Assembly (NCBI RefSeq): GCF_004138165.1
Contig: NZ_RYFF01000009.1
Location: forward strand, 81,217 to 145,216
Length of the DNA: 64,000 nucleotides
Source: Candidatus Chloroploca sp. Khr17
GTDB lineage: Bacteria; Chloroflexota; Chloroflexia; Chloroflexales; Chloroflexaceae
Direction of reading: 5' to 3'
Position 1 is the first letter of the stretch. Each line of letters starts with the position of its first letter. This document shows, in pieces, positions 42,946 to 51,219 of the stretch. The translations under genes and the position numbers were made by a program. The notes under the pieces were generated by a model. That model ran no database searches and was not told the DNA's origin. It saw only the letters and a list, made by a program, of their open reading frames with translations.

Positions 42946-44208
42946 TCAGGCGGCGATCCGTTGAATCGCCAGCATGGTAATGTCATCGAACTGGTCAGCA
43001 CTAGCAATATGGGCCTGGAGATTGCGTTCGAACCGATCGAGTACCTCGGTCGCCGACGCGGCTGGCTGGGCCAAGAGTTGGAGCAGGCGCTTTTCGCCAA
43101 AGAACTGGCGCTCGGGGTTACGCGCATCAGTGACCCCGTCACTATAACAGAAGAGGATCTCGCCCGGATCGATCTGGGCATGGGCAATATTAAAATCGGC
43201 CCCAGGGATCAAGCCCACCGCCGGTCCAGTCATCGCGAGTTTTGTGCGGACACCATCAGGACCAACGATCAACGGCGGACAATGGCCCCCATTTGCATAG
43301 ATCAGCGCACCAGTCACCGGATCAAAGACGCCAAAAAAGAGCGTGACGAACATATTCATATCCAGATGGTTGTCGGTGATATAGTTGTTCGTCAGCACCA
43401 TCGCATTCTTGAGCGAGGCCGCCCCAATCGTCGGGAGAGCCTGCCGCCCCTTTTCGCGGCGCGCGACAGGGGTCAAGGCATCCCCCGAACCGCCAAGCAC
43501 GTTGGTCCAGTCACTCAAGCTATAGTGCTGCTGGGCAAAAGCCCGCACCAGGCTACGCGACAAAGACATAAAGAGGGCGGCCCCAACCCCCTTGTCACAC
43601 ACATCGGCAATCACAAAGCCAACGCGCCGATTCTGGGTCAGCATGAACGCATCATAAAAATCGCCCGCGACCTCACGCGCCGGATGAAACCGGGCGGCGA
43701 TCTCCCAGCCAGGGAGTTGCGGCAACTGACTCGGCAGAAAGCCCAGTTGAATCTGGCGGGCAATCTGGACATCACGCTCGATCTTCAACAAGGTCTCTTG
43801 CTGATCATCATTCTGTTGATGTTCAAGCAACGTGCGTTGCGCCAGCATGCCCTGCACCCGCGCCTTGACGACCGGGGGCAAACACGAAGCCGGGATATAA
43901 TCAACGGCCCCCATCTCGAAACAGCGGGCCAGGCCAGGGTCAAGATCGTCGGGCGCAATCATGAGCACCGGTGTCATCATGAGCGCACCAGTGGCACGCA
44001 TCCGCTCCAGAACCTGGTAGCTATTGATTGCCCCCCATAAGCCAAGTTCAAGCAGGGCCAGATCAAAACGCTGGGTCTTTAATAAATCAAGCGCTGCGCG
44101 TCCATTGTCGAGGGCCGTCACCACATAGCCGAGGGCTTCAAGCTGGTCGCGGAGCAGATTGCGTCGCTCGGCTTGTTCGTCGATAATCAGGATCGTCTGG
44201 GCCGCCAT
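42946..44208 (-). CDS. SpoIIE-type PP2C phosphatase with degenerate receiver domain
   Basis: A 420-residue regulator. Residues 1-120 look like a response-regulator receiver, but the phosphoacceptor aspartate is glutamate (E54 in LALLELG), the Thr/Ser is missing and the usual lysine is replaced in YIPASCLPP. Residues about 165-415 are a SpoIIE/RsbU-like phosphatase with AGDFYDAF, VIADVCDKGVGAALFMSLSRSLVR, YANGGHCPPL and CYSDGVTDARN. It should dephosphorylate the STAS antagonists encoded nearby. It lies nine bases from the anti-sigma-like gene. Confidence 0.92.
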   Translation of the reverse strand: MAAQTILIIDEQAERRNLLRDQLEALGYVVTALDNGRAALDLLKTQRFDLALLELGLWGAINSYQVLERMRATGALMMTPVLMIAPDDLDPGLARCFEMGAVDYIPASCLPPVVKARVQGMLAQRTLLEHQQNDDQQETLLKIERDVQIARQIQLGFLPSQLPQLPGWEIAARFHPAREVAGDFYDAFMLTQNRRVGFVIADVCDKGVGAALFMSLSRSLVRAFAQQHYSLSDWTNVLGGSGDALTPVARREKGRQALPTIGAASLKNAMVLTNNYITDNHLDMNMFVTLFFGVFDPVTGALIYANGGHCPPLIVGPDGVRTKLAMTGPAVGLIPGADFNIAHAQIDPGEILFCYSDGVTDARNPERQFFGEKRLLQLLAQPAASATEVLDRFERNLQAHIASADQFDDITMLAIQRIAA

Positions 44209-44218
44209 AGCTCCACCC

Positions 44219-44641
44219 TTATGCTTGCAGAGGTCGATACATCACAAAAATATTGCGGTTCATCTGATCAACATATTCGTAGTTGAAATAATCAACCCCT
44301 TTGAGGGCCAGATAAACTCCAAGACCACCAATGTTGCGTTCTTCGAGGGGGCGATCGAGATCTTCGGGGTCGGGCCGTTCACGGGGGTCAAAGGGTCGCG
44401 CCCGATCTTCCAGGATAATCGTCAATGTGTCAGCTTCAATCGCTGCCCGCACGGTCACGTCACCCGTAAGCCCAACCTCGGTGTGACCGTAGTTAATAAT
44501 ATTCGTAATAATCTCATCAACGGCCAGGCGCAGCCGATAGGCTGCTTTGCGGTCAAGCCCGGCCTGAGACGCTGCCTCAACCACATATTTGCCGACATCA
44601 TCCAGTGAATCAAGATCGGCTGGTACAGTGAGCACATGCAT
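44219..44641 (-). CDS. RsbW-like serine-protein kinase / anti-sigma factor
   Basis: A 140-residue GHKL ATPase. The N box is RLAVDEIITNIINYGH, the G1 region LEDRARPFDPRE and G2 GGLGVYLALKG. Such kinases phosphorylate STAS proteins and, in partner switching, release a target such as a sigma factor. No sigma factor gene is adjacent. The start at 44641 is the family-typical MHVLTVPADLDSL. Confidence 0.9.
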   Translation of the reverse strand: MHVLTVPADLDSLDDVGKYVVEAASQAGLDRKAAYRLRLAVDEIITNIINYGHTEVGLTGDVTVRAAIEADTLTIILEDRARPFDPRERPDPEDLDRPLEERNIGGLGVYLALKGVDYFNYEYVDQMNRNIFVMYRPLQA

Positions 44642-44735
44642 AGGTTGCTCTCTTGAGGGGAGGCTACCCCAGGTGACCACACCGGCGCAGCCTCCCCTCG
44701 GTATCGCTCACGCAGCAAGCGTCGTTGCGTCGCCC

Positions 44736-45059
44736 TTACGCTTCATCGTAGCTTTCGACCATGATCACGCTGTTGTGAAAGCCGGTCATCGTGATTGTTT
44801 CGGCGACCGTCTCTTGCACGCCAACCATATAGATATCGACATTCGCACCCATTTTCTGCTTGGCAAAAGCAAGCGAACGAAGTCCCGCACTCGCCATGTA
44901 TTCTAACTCGCTCATAAAGAGCACAAGGCGCGTCACCTTGGCAGCGGCAGCCTCTTCGATCTTCGCCCGAAATTGCGGGGCGACCGCAGCATCCAGTTCG
45001 CCCGCCAGCGTGATATGCGCAACCTCGTTGTTCAGCGTGAGGGTACAGGTAAAGGCCAT
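44736..45059 (-). CDS. STAS-domain anti-anti-sigma factor, first copy
   Basis: A 107-residue STAS protein. The phosphoserine motif is YMASAGLRSLAF, a slightly changed form of YMSSAGLR. It is likely to be phosphorylated by the adjacent RsbW-like kinase and dephosphorylated by the SpoIIE-type phosphatase. It begins 11 bases after the glgX stop, so it is co-transcribed with it. Confidence 0.9.
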   Translation of the reverse strand: MAFTCTLTLNNEVAHITLAGELDAAVAPQFRAKIEEAAAAKVTRLVLFMSELEYMASAGLRSLAFAKQKMGANVDIYMVGVQETVAETITMTGFHNSVIMVESYDEA

Positions 45060-45070
45060 GATTCTTCCTT

Positions 45071-47197
45071 TCACTCGTGTCCAACCAGAATGACCACACT
45101 CCGTCCACCAATCAGCACTTCATGCTGCGGCTCAAGCCGTGGTTCGCTGCCAGGTTCATACGCATCAGGGACAGCCCCTGTATTAGCAAAGAGATGCCAG
45201 TGCATCCCCTCGGGCAGACCGGGCAACTCAAATGGCAACGCATCCCAATACATATTCGCCGCCACATAGAGATAGCTGTCCGTGACCGTCCCGCTCTTCG
45301 CATGTTTGCCGCAGAGCATAAAAGCGATGATGCGACTCGTCCCCGACCAGTCGGCCTGCCATGCGCGGGTACCGTGCCAGCTAATGTCGGCATACCCGCT
45401 GCCAACATAGTCGTAGTTGCGCAGATGCTCGCGGTTGCGCAGAACCGGATGGGCATGCCGAAAGGCAATGCACCGCTGAACAAAGCGCAACAGTTCGGCA
45501 TTGCGCTCGACCAACGCCCAGTCAAGCCAGTTTAGCTCGTTGTCCTGGCAATAGGTGTTATTGTTGCCCTGTTGACTATGCCCAACCTCGTCACCCATCA
45601 GGAACATCGGCACACCTTGGCTCACCAGCAGCAACGCAAAGGCGTTCTTCATCTGACGCATGCGCAGGGCGTTGACCGCGGGGTCATCAGTTGGCCCCTC
45701 AAACCCACAGTTCCAGCTATGGTCGTCGTTGCCACCATCGGTATTGCCCCACCCATTGGCCTCGTTGTGCTTGTCGTTATACGAGACCAGATCGGCAAGG
45801 GTAAAGCCGTCGTGACAGCAGAAGAAATTGACTGACGCCGTCGGGCCACGCCACGCATACAGGTCAGGTGAACCCTGAAGGCGCTGGGCGACTGCGCCGA
45901 TGATCCCCATATCGCCCTTGAGAAAGCGGCGCATATCGTCACGGTATTTGCCGTTCCACTCGGCCCAACGCCCATATGCGGGGAAGGAGCCGACTTGGTA
46001 GAGACCCCCGGCATCCCAGGCTTCAGCAATCAATTCACACTTGGCTAGGATCGGGTCATACGCCAGACTCTCAAGCAACGGCGGGTTCGAAAGTGGAATG
46101 CCAATCGGGTCACGCCCCAGAATGGCCGCCAGGTCAAAGCGGAACCCATCAATATGGTATTCCGATGCCCAATAGCGCAGGCAGTCGAGCACCATGTTGC
46201 GCACCAGCGGGTTGTTGCAGTTCAAGGTATTGCCGGTACCACTGAAGTTCCAGTAGTAGCCATCGGGCGTGAGCATATAGTAGGTTTTGTTATCAATGCC
46301 CCGAAACGAGATCATCGGCCCCATCTCGTTGCCCTCGGCGGTGTGGTTAAAGACGACATCAAGCAACACCTGAATGCCATTGGCGTGCAACTCACGCACA
46401 AGCGCTTTGAACTCGTCAACTTGCATGCCCAACCGCCCGGTTGCCGCATACGCCGCTTTGGGCGCAAAAAAGCCGACCGTGCTATAGCCCCAGTAGTTCA
46501 TCAGGAGCTTGTCCTCTTCCCAGGGATGCGGACGACTCCCGTCGAATTCGTCAAACTCGTAGATTGGCAGCAATTCGACGCAGTTGACCCCCAGCGCTTT
46601 GAGGTAGGGGATCTTCTCGCGAATGGCAGCGAAGGTACCAGGGTGCTTGACGCCCGATGAAGCGTGACGGGTAAACCCGCGCACATGCATCTCGTAGATA
46701 ATCAGGTCTTCGCTGGGGATCTGCAACGGGCGGTCGCCCTGCCAGTCAAAATCATCAAAGGTGAGCCGTCCCCGATAATGGTAGATATTGTTCCAATCGG
46801 GAGGCACACCCCAGACATCACGCCCGCCAATCGCCTTGGCATACGGATCGAGCAGAATCTTGCTCTGGTCAAAGCGATGGCCGACCGGCGGATCAAACGG
46901 GCCATCCATGCGGTAGCCATACTCGATATTTTCATAATCGAGATCAAAGACGACCATCGCATAGACATTGCCAATGCGAAACTCCTCGGGAAAGGGGATC
47001 TCGGCATAGGGTTGCGGCTGACCCTTGACAAACAGCACCAGAGTACACGCCGTTGCATGACTCGAATAGATCGAAAAATTGACGCCCCCTGGCACCAGCG
47101 TTGCGCCAAATGGCAAGGGCTTGCCGGGACGCAACTTGAAGCCGTTGTAACTATGGGTCGGATTAATATCAATGCGTTGCAGATCTGCATTACTCAT
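45071..47197 (-). CDS. glgX: Glycogen debranching enzyme (GH13)
   Basis: A 708-residue GH13 enzyme that removes alpha-1,6 branches from limit dextrin. An N-terminal CBM48-like domain precedes the barrel. DVVFNHTAEG is region I, FRFDLAAILGRD carries the nucleophile Asp, ELIAEAWDAGG the acid/base Glu and FFCCHDGFTLADLVSYNDKHNEANG the last conserved region. Length is normal. The surprising point is its place between two STAS genes in a regulatory operon. Confidence 0.95.
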   Translation of the reverse strand: MSNADLQRIDINPTHSYNGFKLRPGKPLPFGATLVPGGVNFSIYSSHATACTLVLFVKGQPQPYAEIPFPEEFRIGNVYAMVVFDLDYENIEYGYRMDGPFDPPVGHRFDQSKILLDPYAKAIGGRDVWGVPPDWNNIYHYRGRLTFDDFDWQGDRPLQIPSEDLIIYEMHVRGFTRHASSGVKHPGTFAAIREKIPYLKALGVNCVELLPIYEFDEFDGSRPHPWEEDKLLMNYWGYSTVGFFAPKAAYAATGRLGMQVDEFKALVRELHANGIQVLLDVVFNHTAEGNEMGPMISFRGIDNKTYYMLTPDGYYWNFSGTGNTLNCNNPLVRNMVLDCLRYWASEYHIDGFRFDLAAILGRDPIGIPLSNPPLLESLAYDPILAKCELIAEAWDAGGLYQVGSFPAYGRWAEWNGKYRDDMRRFLKGDMGIIGAVAQRLQGSPDLYAWRGPTASVNFFCCHDGFTLADLVSYNDKHNEANGWGNTDGGNDDHSWNCGFEGPTDDPAVNALRMRQMKNAFALLLVSQGVPMFLMGDEVGHSQQGNNNTYCQDNELNWLDWALVERNAELLRFVQRCIAFRHAHPVLRNREHLRNYDYVGSGYADISWHGTRAWQADWSGTSRIIAFMLCGKHAKSGTVTDSYLYVAANMYWDALPFELPGLPEGMHWHLFANTGAVPDAYEPGSEPRLEPQHEVLIGGRSVVILVGHE

Positions 47198-47219
47198 AAG
47201 CGTCCCTTTGCCTCAAGCG

Positions 47220-47555
47220 TTACTGACCGAGCGCCGCCTCAGCCGCCTCGACGGTGTCGTAGACCGTAAAGTAGGTCAAAAAACCGGTGGCCGACATCGT
47301 ATCTTGCAGATCCTCGGCAAGCCCCGCCAGAACCAGGGTCGTCCCCGTGCTGGTGGCCTGACGATAGAGCAAGAGCATCAGGCGCAGACCGGCACTCGAC
47401 ATATAGGTCACCTGGCTCATATCGAGCAACACACGGCTGCCAGCTTGGCAGAGCGGCACGATGTGCTCTTGAGCCGTCGGCGCAGTCTTGCCATCAAGTT
47501 CGCCCACAAGGGTGGCAAGGGTAAGCTGGTTGCGTGTCGTAATCGTGATTTCCAT
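47220..47555 (-). CDS. STAS-domain anti-anti-sigma factor, second copy
   Basis: A 111-residue STAS protein with a canonical YMSSAGLRLMLLLY phosphorylation motif. It differs from the first copy at the N-terminus and around the serine, so the two probably have different partners. It lies 22 bases upstream of glgX. Start at 47555 fixes the family-typical MEITITTRNQLT. Confidence 0.92.
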   Translation of the reverse strand: MEITITTRNQLTLATLVGELDGKTAPTAQEHIVPLCQAGSRVLLDMSQVTYMSSAGLRLMLLLYRQATSTGTTLVLAGLAEDLQDTMSATGFLTYFTVYDTVEAAEAALGQ

Positions 47556-47599
47556 GAGACTCCTGTACATTGAGGGCTGACGCCCTGCAATCCGGTGCT

Positions 47600-47644
47600 T
47601 CACTGGTTGCCCACGCCAGCGTGGCTGGCGTGGGCAACCAGTGA
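47600..47644. terminator. 21-bp perfect hairpin between AGE-like gene and STAS gene
   Basis: TCACTGGTTGCCCACGCCAG, plus one base, pairs exactly with the right arm across a three-base loop. There is no run of T after it, so it may stabilise or partly attenuate transcription inside the operon instead of ending it. Confidence 0.6.
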
Positions 47645-47696
47645 ACCGAAGATGCTTGAGGGCCGCAGGCCCCCAAACCCCCAGCCGGTCAGAGGT

Positions 47697-49517
47697 TTAG
47701 ACAGGTACCACCGTCACCTTCACCCGCAGCGAGGTCTCACTAGCTGGCAAGGTGACTGTCAGGGCAGCCGCATCAAAATTGGCGTAGGGCGCATCATCAA
47801 TCCAGACCTGGTCAATCCGAATGCTGCCAGGGGGCAGAATGTCGGGCTGGACACGCAAGATATTATCTTTGAAGCCGCCCGGTTGCGGTTTGAAGTAGAG
47901 CGTCAAGGGCTGTTTGGTAATCAGCAGATTGGTATAGACCGCCGAGAGGTAGCACAATTCGGTGGAGTGGTACGCACTCATCGAGTGGCTTCCCTTGAGG
48001 CGTTCGGTTCCCGTGAGGTACGGCAGGCCATTGGCAAGCACATTGAAGTAGACGCCGCCATCGTCGTGATCGAGGAAGAAAGCATTGTAGAACGAGGCCG
48101 ACTCGCGGGCGAGTTTCAGGTATTCGTCATCTTTCAGCATGCCGTGCAGAATCAGATACGCGAGAATGCCCTGCTCTTGCTGCCACCAAGCTTTGCGGTC
48201 GTGCCAGACATGGCGATAGTGCTCTTCACCTGGGCGAAGCATCCGCTCGACCACATCATACCACCCGCCACGCTGCTGGTCACTGCCCGCCGCGGGCATC
48301 AACTCGGCAATCTTGCGCGCCAGGGCGACATACTCCTCTTTGGGCTTGAGGCTCTGCATGCGCATCAGGTTCCAGGCAATCTTCAGATTGTGCCCGACCA
48401 CCGCACGGTTCTGCTGCCAACCCCAGGTCGTATCGTGGCTCCAATCCTCAAAGAACTTCTCTTGCACAAACGGGCTATGCTCGTAGTCGGGGAAGTAGCG
48501 CGCAATCGTATCAAAGGTGTTCTCGAGGAAATCAGCATAGCGCTGCTCACCCGTCGCCAGATAGAGATTGATCAGATACGCGGGGGCGTGATCGCCGACC
48601 GAGTTCCAATTCTTGCGCGCCCGGTTGTGGTTGAGCGTCTCGGCCCGTGGGTCAAGCGAAATCGGGTCAATGTGCGAGAAATATCCGCCCTGCTCGCGGT
48701 CAATATAATATTTATCAAAGAGATCAATCGTCTTTTCGGCATCATAGAGGATGCGCGGATCACCTGTGATGCGATAGGTCTGAATAGGCCCGGCCAGCGC
48801 GTAGATCTGCTCGTACATCGGCAGCGAGTCATAATCGTCGCCAAATTCCGAGGTGAGCAACTTCTGCTCGCGGTTGCCGGTCACCTGAATGCCGTGGTAC
48901 CAGTAGACCAGATCCTCGTCGGGATCATAGAAACGCATATGCTCGCGCAAATAGACGGTACCCTTCTCGGCAGCTTCAAGGAAATGCTCTTGGCCCGTCA
49001 ACATATAGGCCGAAGCCAGACCATAGACCATCCGCGAGATGGTATCGGTCTCTTGCAAAAAGTCACCCTTTTTGGTACCCCCGAGGTGCAAGAAGGTACG
49101 ATAGTTGCGGTAGTCAATCGCTTCGTTGGGATAGTTGAATTGCCAGCGCACATAGCTATCGGCGATCGAACGGATCTGATTGATCCACCAGTCTGGCTCT
49201 TCCTGGCGGTACGCGGTGGGGTTATCACCCGGAAAGACAAGGAACTTGGCTTCGAAGGTGTAGCTCTCCCCCTTGGGATAGAAGATCCCGTGGACATGCA
49301 AAAACTGACCAGGGGCAATCAAGCTCCCAAAGCGACCCGTACAATCCATGTACGACTCTTCGAGATTCTGCATAATGCGCCCGTAGGCCGCCGGAGTGAG
49401 CACGACATTGAATTCACGTCCATCACTCGTCTTGAGCGTAAAGCTCTTTTCGCTTCGGTTGAACTGCGTGACATAGCCTGAGATTGTATCGGCAAACGAA
49501 AACCGCATACTGTCCAC
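47697..49517 (-). CDS. N-acylglucosamine 2-epimerase (AGE) family protein
   Basis: About 606 residues, larger than classical AGE enzymes. An N-terminal beta-rich domain (residues 1-100) precedes an alpha/alpha-six barrel. Barrel motifs include the histidine and aromatic segments NHNRARKNWNSVGDHAPAYL, AVVGHNLKIAWNLMRM, and WWQQEQGILAYLIL. The family includes epimerases, isomerases such as YihS and relatives with sugar-polymer roles. GTG at 49517 has AAGGAG six bases upstream; ATG at 49535 and 49508 are alternatives. Epimerase activity on a cellular sugar is inferred from the family. Confidence 0.75.
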   Translation of the reverse strand: MDSMRFSFADTISGYVTQFNRSEKSFTLKTSDGREFNVVLTPAAYGRIMQNLEESYMDCTGRFGSLIAPGQFLHVHGIFYPKGESYTFEAKFLVFPGDNPTAYRQEEPDWWINQIRSIADSYVRWQFNYPNEAIDYRNYRTFLHLGGTKKGDFLQETDTISRMVYGLASAYMLTGQEHFLEAAEKGTVYLREHMRFYDPDEDLVYWYHGIQVTGNREQKLLTSEFGDDYDSLPMYEQIYALAGPIQTYRITGDPRILYDAEKTIDLFDKYYIDREQGGYFSHIDPISLDPRAETLNHNRARKNWNSVGDHAPAYLINLYLATGEQRYADFLENTFDTIARYFPDYEHSPFVQEKFFEDWSHDTTWGWQQNRAVVGHNLKIAWNLMRMQSLKPKEEYVALARKIAELMPAAGSDQQRGGWYDVVERMLRPGEEHYRHVWHDRKAWWQQEQGILAYLILHGMLKDDEYLKLARESASFYNAFFLDHDDGGVYFNVLANGLPYLTGTERLKGSHSMSAYHSTELCYLSAVYTNLLITKQPLTLYFKPQPGGFKDNILRVQPDILPPGSIRIDQVWIDDAPYANFDAAALTVTLPASETSLRVKVTVVPV

Positions 49518-49557
49518 ATCAAGCTCCTTGCACATTAGACTCGGGTGTTGCTACCCC

Positions 49558-49770
49558 TCACACCTCGGGGGTCTTCTCTTCACCGTCAGAACCACAATCC
49601 AGTTGTGTCTTGAGAAAGGCTGTCAGGCTATCAAGGTCAGGAAAGCCATGGCGCTGCCTGGTCTTGGGATCTTCAATGGTGAAGTTCCACTTTGCCTGTG
49701 ATGGCTCCTTCTGACTGCGCTCTTGCCAGCAGCGGAGCAGATAGACCCGGTACTCTGGTAGTTTTTCCAT
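49558..49770 (-). CDS. Small conserved hypothetical protein
   Basis: A 70-residue protein, MEKLPEYRVYLLRCWQERS through WNFTIEDPKTRQRHGFPDLDSLTAFLKTQL. The pattern, Tyr-Arg-Val-Tyr-Leu-Leu-Arg-Cys-Trp-Gln-Glu then a strand and a Gly-Phe-x-x-Leu-x-x-Leu ending, looks like a family seen in Chloroflexota, but I know no function. It is 40 bases upstream of the AGE-like start in the same direction and may be the first gene of the operon. Confidence 0.6.
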   Translation of the reverse strand: MEKLPEYRVYLLRCWQERSQKEPSQAKWNFTIEDPKTRQRHGFPDLDSLTAFLKTQLDCGSDGEEKTPEV

Positions 49771-50336
49771 AGGCGCTATCTGGCGGCTGTTCATACGTAC
49801 GGTATACACGACACAAACGCATCTCGTAGCCCTCAAGGAAGGCTGCATGTTCTTGCTGCAACGTAAACGATGCCCTGGCCGAGCAATCAGAGTTAGTATG
49901 GCGCGAAGCCGTTAAGTGATCGTTCAGACAATCTCGCTCGATCGGCCAAAAGCGTTAAGCGATAGCCTTGCTTTTTCTTAACGATCTGGCCGTAAGGATA
50001 GCCAACCAATTAATGCTGGTTTAACGCTCACCGAACTATAGTAGCCCTGGTATCCCAATGGACTGCAATGCTCGTGTGCGCCCTGGCCGGGCCGAGCATT
50101 GCGTCGCTGCGAACCGTTTCCACGAGGGGTGCGCCAGCGCCTACAGGGTGTTCTGGCCGGTCTTCGCGGAAGGGCGTGATACCTGTTGGCAAGATGCCCT
50201 AGCCCGCCAGTATAGAGTAACAGACCTTTTCCGGAAAGGTCGGCTGAGCCAACGACAATGCTGACGTCAACGTTCCAGTCGATATTGGGACAAGGATTGA
50301 TGAGGGGACGCTGCTTACTTTACGAGGAGGTTCATT
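49771..50336. other. Intergenic divergent region, no gene seen
   Basis: The region separates two divergent operons. It contains repeated CGTTAAGCG-like hexamers around 49900-50030 that could be regulatory. A well-formed GAGGAGG ribosome binding site at 50324-50330 marks the downstream gene. I found no convincing -35/-10 pair. Confidence 0.4.
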
Positions 50337-51161
50337 GTGACCAGGAAGATCTTGGTTGTCCTTTCGGAGTACGGGTATTGGGGCGAGGAACTGATTGGCC
50401 CACTTGATGTCATTGACGAGCATGGCTACGAGGCGACCTTTCTGACGCCGACGGGCAAGCGCCCCTATGCCCTGCCGCCCAGCAAAGAACCAGGCTTTTT
50501 CGATCCGCCACTCGATAAGGTCGTCGTTGACGAGTATTACGCCCGCAAGACCGCCGAGGTTGATGATTCGGGTCGTCTCGCCAATCCGCTCAACCTTGAG
50601 GCCTGGTTCCCCGAGCGGCCCTATTTCAACTCGACCAACTTTGGGCATGCCCTCGAGGAGTATCACACCAAACGGGATGCCTGCTGGAAAGAACTCGAGC
50701 AGTACGATGCCCTCTTGATGGTGGGCGGCAGCGGCCCGATGATCGATATGTGCAACAACATTCGTCTGCACGATGTCATTCTTGGCTTCCTGGCCCAGGG
50801 CAAGCTGATTGCCGCCGAGTGTTATGCCGTCACCGCCCTCGCCTTTGCGCGCGACTTCACCGAGCGCAAGAGCATCATCTGGGGCAAGCATGTCACCGGC
50901 CACGCGATTGAGTACGACTGGCACGATGGAACCGGCGTGCTGGGCATTGACCACAACTTCAAGTGGGCTTTCTATCCCCTCGAATTCATTCTCCGCGATG
51001 CCACCGGCCCCGATGGGCAGTTCCACGGTGGCGTGGGCCGCACGATTTCGACCATCCTGGATTATCCCTTCCTGAGTGGACGTTCGACCCAGGATTCACG
51101 CCTGGTCGGCGAGTTGATGGTTCAGGTGCTCGAACATGGTCTGCGCCGCTACGGTTGGTAG
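50337..51161 (+). CDS. DJ-1/PfpI family protein (large form)
   Basis: A 274-residue protein of the DJ-1/PfpI superfamily, whose members include glyoxalase III, chaperone-like deglycases and class I amidotransferase-like proteins. The nucleophile elbow reads AAECYAVTAL, with the cysteine in place of the usual AxCHG. ALLMVGGSGPMIDM is the preceding strand. It is larger than simple PfpI proteins and resembles the 270-residue subfamily with an inserted loop. GTG at 50337 has GAGGAGG upstream. First gene of the + strand cluster. Confidence 0.8.
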   Translation: MTRKILVVLSEYGYWGEELIGPLDVIDEHGYEATFLTPTGKRPYALPPSKEPGFFDPPLDKVVVDEYYARKTAEVDDSGRLANPLNLEAWFPERPYFNSTNFGHALEEYHTKRDACWKELEQYDALLMVGGSGPMIDMCNNIRLHDVILGFLAQGKLIAAECYAVTALAFARDFTERKSIIWGKHVTGHAIEYDWHDGTGVLGIDHNFKWAFYPLEFILRDATGPDGQFHGGVGRTISTILDYPFLSGRSTQDSRLVGELMVQVLEHGLRRYGW

Positions 51162-51219
51162 CCAGTTCACGCTCGGGTTGGCAGGCCCGCTAGCCCGAGC
51201 CCAGGGAGAGATCGAGCGT

